A stretch of 5,947 bases of DNA from an uncultured bacterium (GTDB taxonomy: Bacteria; Actinomycetota; Coriobacteriia; Coriobacteriales; Coriobacteriaceae): positions 1 to 5,947 of the forward strand of contig CAJMNP010000058.1 in NCBI GenBank assembly GCA_905214895.1. The letters are read 5' to 3'. The notes beneath the pieces were generated by a model. It saw only the letters and a list, made by a program, of their open reading frames with translations. It did no database searches and was not told the origin of the DNA. This document shows positions 5,517 to 5,947 of the stretch, piece after piece (positions within the stretch are counted from its first letter, which is position 1; every line of letters begins with the position of its first letter). The position numbers and the translations under genes were made by a program.

Positions 5517-5666
5517 TACTGCCACGAAGCATTCAGAGCATCTGGAGTGGACGGCGGCTTGGCTACGAGCTGGGGCTGAGGATCTGAATGAATGGGTGTC
5601 GTTGCTGGGAGCGCTGGCGTTACTGGTGATGATCACTTTGGGACTCGAATTTCCGCCTGCTAGCAA
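5517..5666. other. Gene-free spacer between pta hairpin and ackA terminator
   Basis: No gene with a credible start and ribosome binding site is seen here on either strand. One plus-strand frame is open from 5503 to the TGA at 5677-5679 (58 codons). It contains a hydrophobic run WVSLLGALALLVMITLGL (5593-5646) followed by a Lys-rich end, but it has no plausible ATG and its last codons lie inside the ackA terminator stem. It may be a relic of a membrane protein or chance. Confidence 0.4.
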
Positions 5667-5700
5667 AAAGGCCTCCTGAGCTGCTGCTCAGGAGGCCTTT
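5667..5700 (-). terminator. Strong terminator for ackA, possibly bidirectional
   Basis: AAAGGCCTCCTGAGC (5667-5681) and GCTCAGGAGGCCTTT (5686-5700) form a perfect 15-bp stem with a TGCT loop. On the minus strand the stem ends in TTTTTG, a proper T-run, and it lies 22 bases beyond the ackA stop. It would also stop plus-strand transcripts that escape the pta hairpin, although the T-run on that side is only three bases. Confidence 0.9.
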
Positions 5701-5722
5701 CGTTCAATCGCAAGCGAACGCA

Positions 5723-5947
5723 CTAGTTATTCGCGGTCAAACGCTCGACGTCGTGGGCGATCATGTATTCCTCGTCGGTGGGGATGACCATGACCGTGAC
5801 GGAAGAGCCGGCGGCGCTGATGACCTGCGGGCCGTTACCCACGGCCTCGCGGTTCTTGTTGTTGTCGATGCGCACGCCCAGCCACTCGAAGCAGTCGCAG
5901 AAAGCCTTGCGGATCGACCAGTCGTTCTCGCCAATGCCGGCGGTAAA
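5723..5947 (-). CDS. ackA: Acetate kinase, C-terminal fragment
   Basis: The last 74 residues of acetate kinase, a family of about 400 residues; the rest lies beyond the window. The enzyme makes ATP and acetate from acetyl phosphate and ADP, the step after Pta. Recognisable are FTAGIGEN at the start of the fragment, a conserved block of the ASKHA-fold nucleotide-binding domain, then GVRID, the ISAAGSSVTVMVIPTDEE segment (the family usually has PTNEE; the glutamates belong to the metal- and ATP-site region) and MIAHD near the end. The frame is open to the window edge and stops with TAG at 5725-5723. A strong intrinsic terminator follows. The gene converges on pta rather than sharing an operon with it. 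Confidence 0.95.
   Translation of the reverse strand, partial: FTAGIGENDWSIRKAFCDCFEWLGVRIDNNKNREAVGNGPQVISAAGSSVTVMVIPTDEEYMIAHDVERLTANN

Noticed and set aside
4402..5532. Open frame of 376 codons on the minus strand opposite pta
   Set aside because: The translation is Gly/Asp/Val/Leu-rich with no domain, and it runs through the pta 3' hairpin; pta itself is unambiguous.

Overview
The window is GC-rich, gene-dense DNA. It most resembles a strict anaerobe of the class Coriobacteriia (Collinsella-like). That assignment is an inference from codon use, GC level and overall protein character, not from a marker gene. Five protein-coding genes are recognisable, two of them cut by the window edges.

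Layout. (1) 1-455, plus strand: the 3' three-quarters of a Maf-type nucleotide pyrophosphatase, closed by a clear intrinsic terminator at 464-495. (2) 557-1558, plus: a complete P1-family (S58, DmpA/NylC-like) self-processing peptidase. (3) 1559-1931: a gene-free stretch between convergent genes. It holds two long hairpin elements that share a conserved core, with what looks like the relic 3' end of a glycosyltransferase gene between them. (4) 1932-4158, minus: a two-gene unit, glf (UDP-galactopyranose mutase) followed by a family 2 glycosyltransferase that overlaps its stop codon. This is plausibly a galactofuranose supply-and-transfer pair for a surface glycan. (5) 4159-4389: a divergent control region with back-to-back TATAAT boxes, an unidentified dyad and a terminator-like hairpin in the pta leader. 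(6) 4390-5370, plus: pta, phosphate acetyltransferase. (7) 5371-5722: another gene-free stretch with a third long hairpin and a strong intrinsic terminator. (8) 5723-5947, minus: the 3' end of ackA, acetate kinase.

pta and ackA together form the acetyl-CoA to acetate route that yields ATP. Here they are convergent rather than in the usual same-strand operon, so they must be transcribed separately.

The least expected signal is the hairpin family at 1571-1695, 1790-1899 and 5386-5516. Each lies 12-32 bases after a stop codon and has long, nearly or fully perfect outer arms. Arm sequence differs completely between copies. Read in the sense of the gene just upstream, every copy has a GTCC...CTCG box before an apical stem-loop and a TGCGGAA box after it. 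The two closest copies differ by four substitutions in the apical stem, and these form two compensated base pairs. This points to a structured RNA element at gene 3' ends. I do not know of a described family that matches it, but I could not search.
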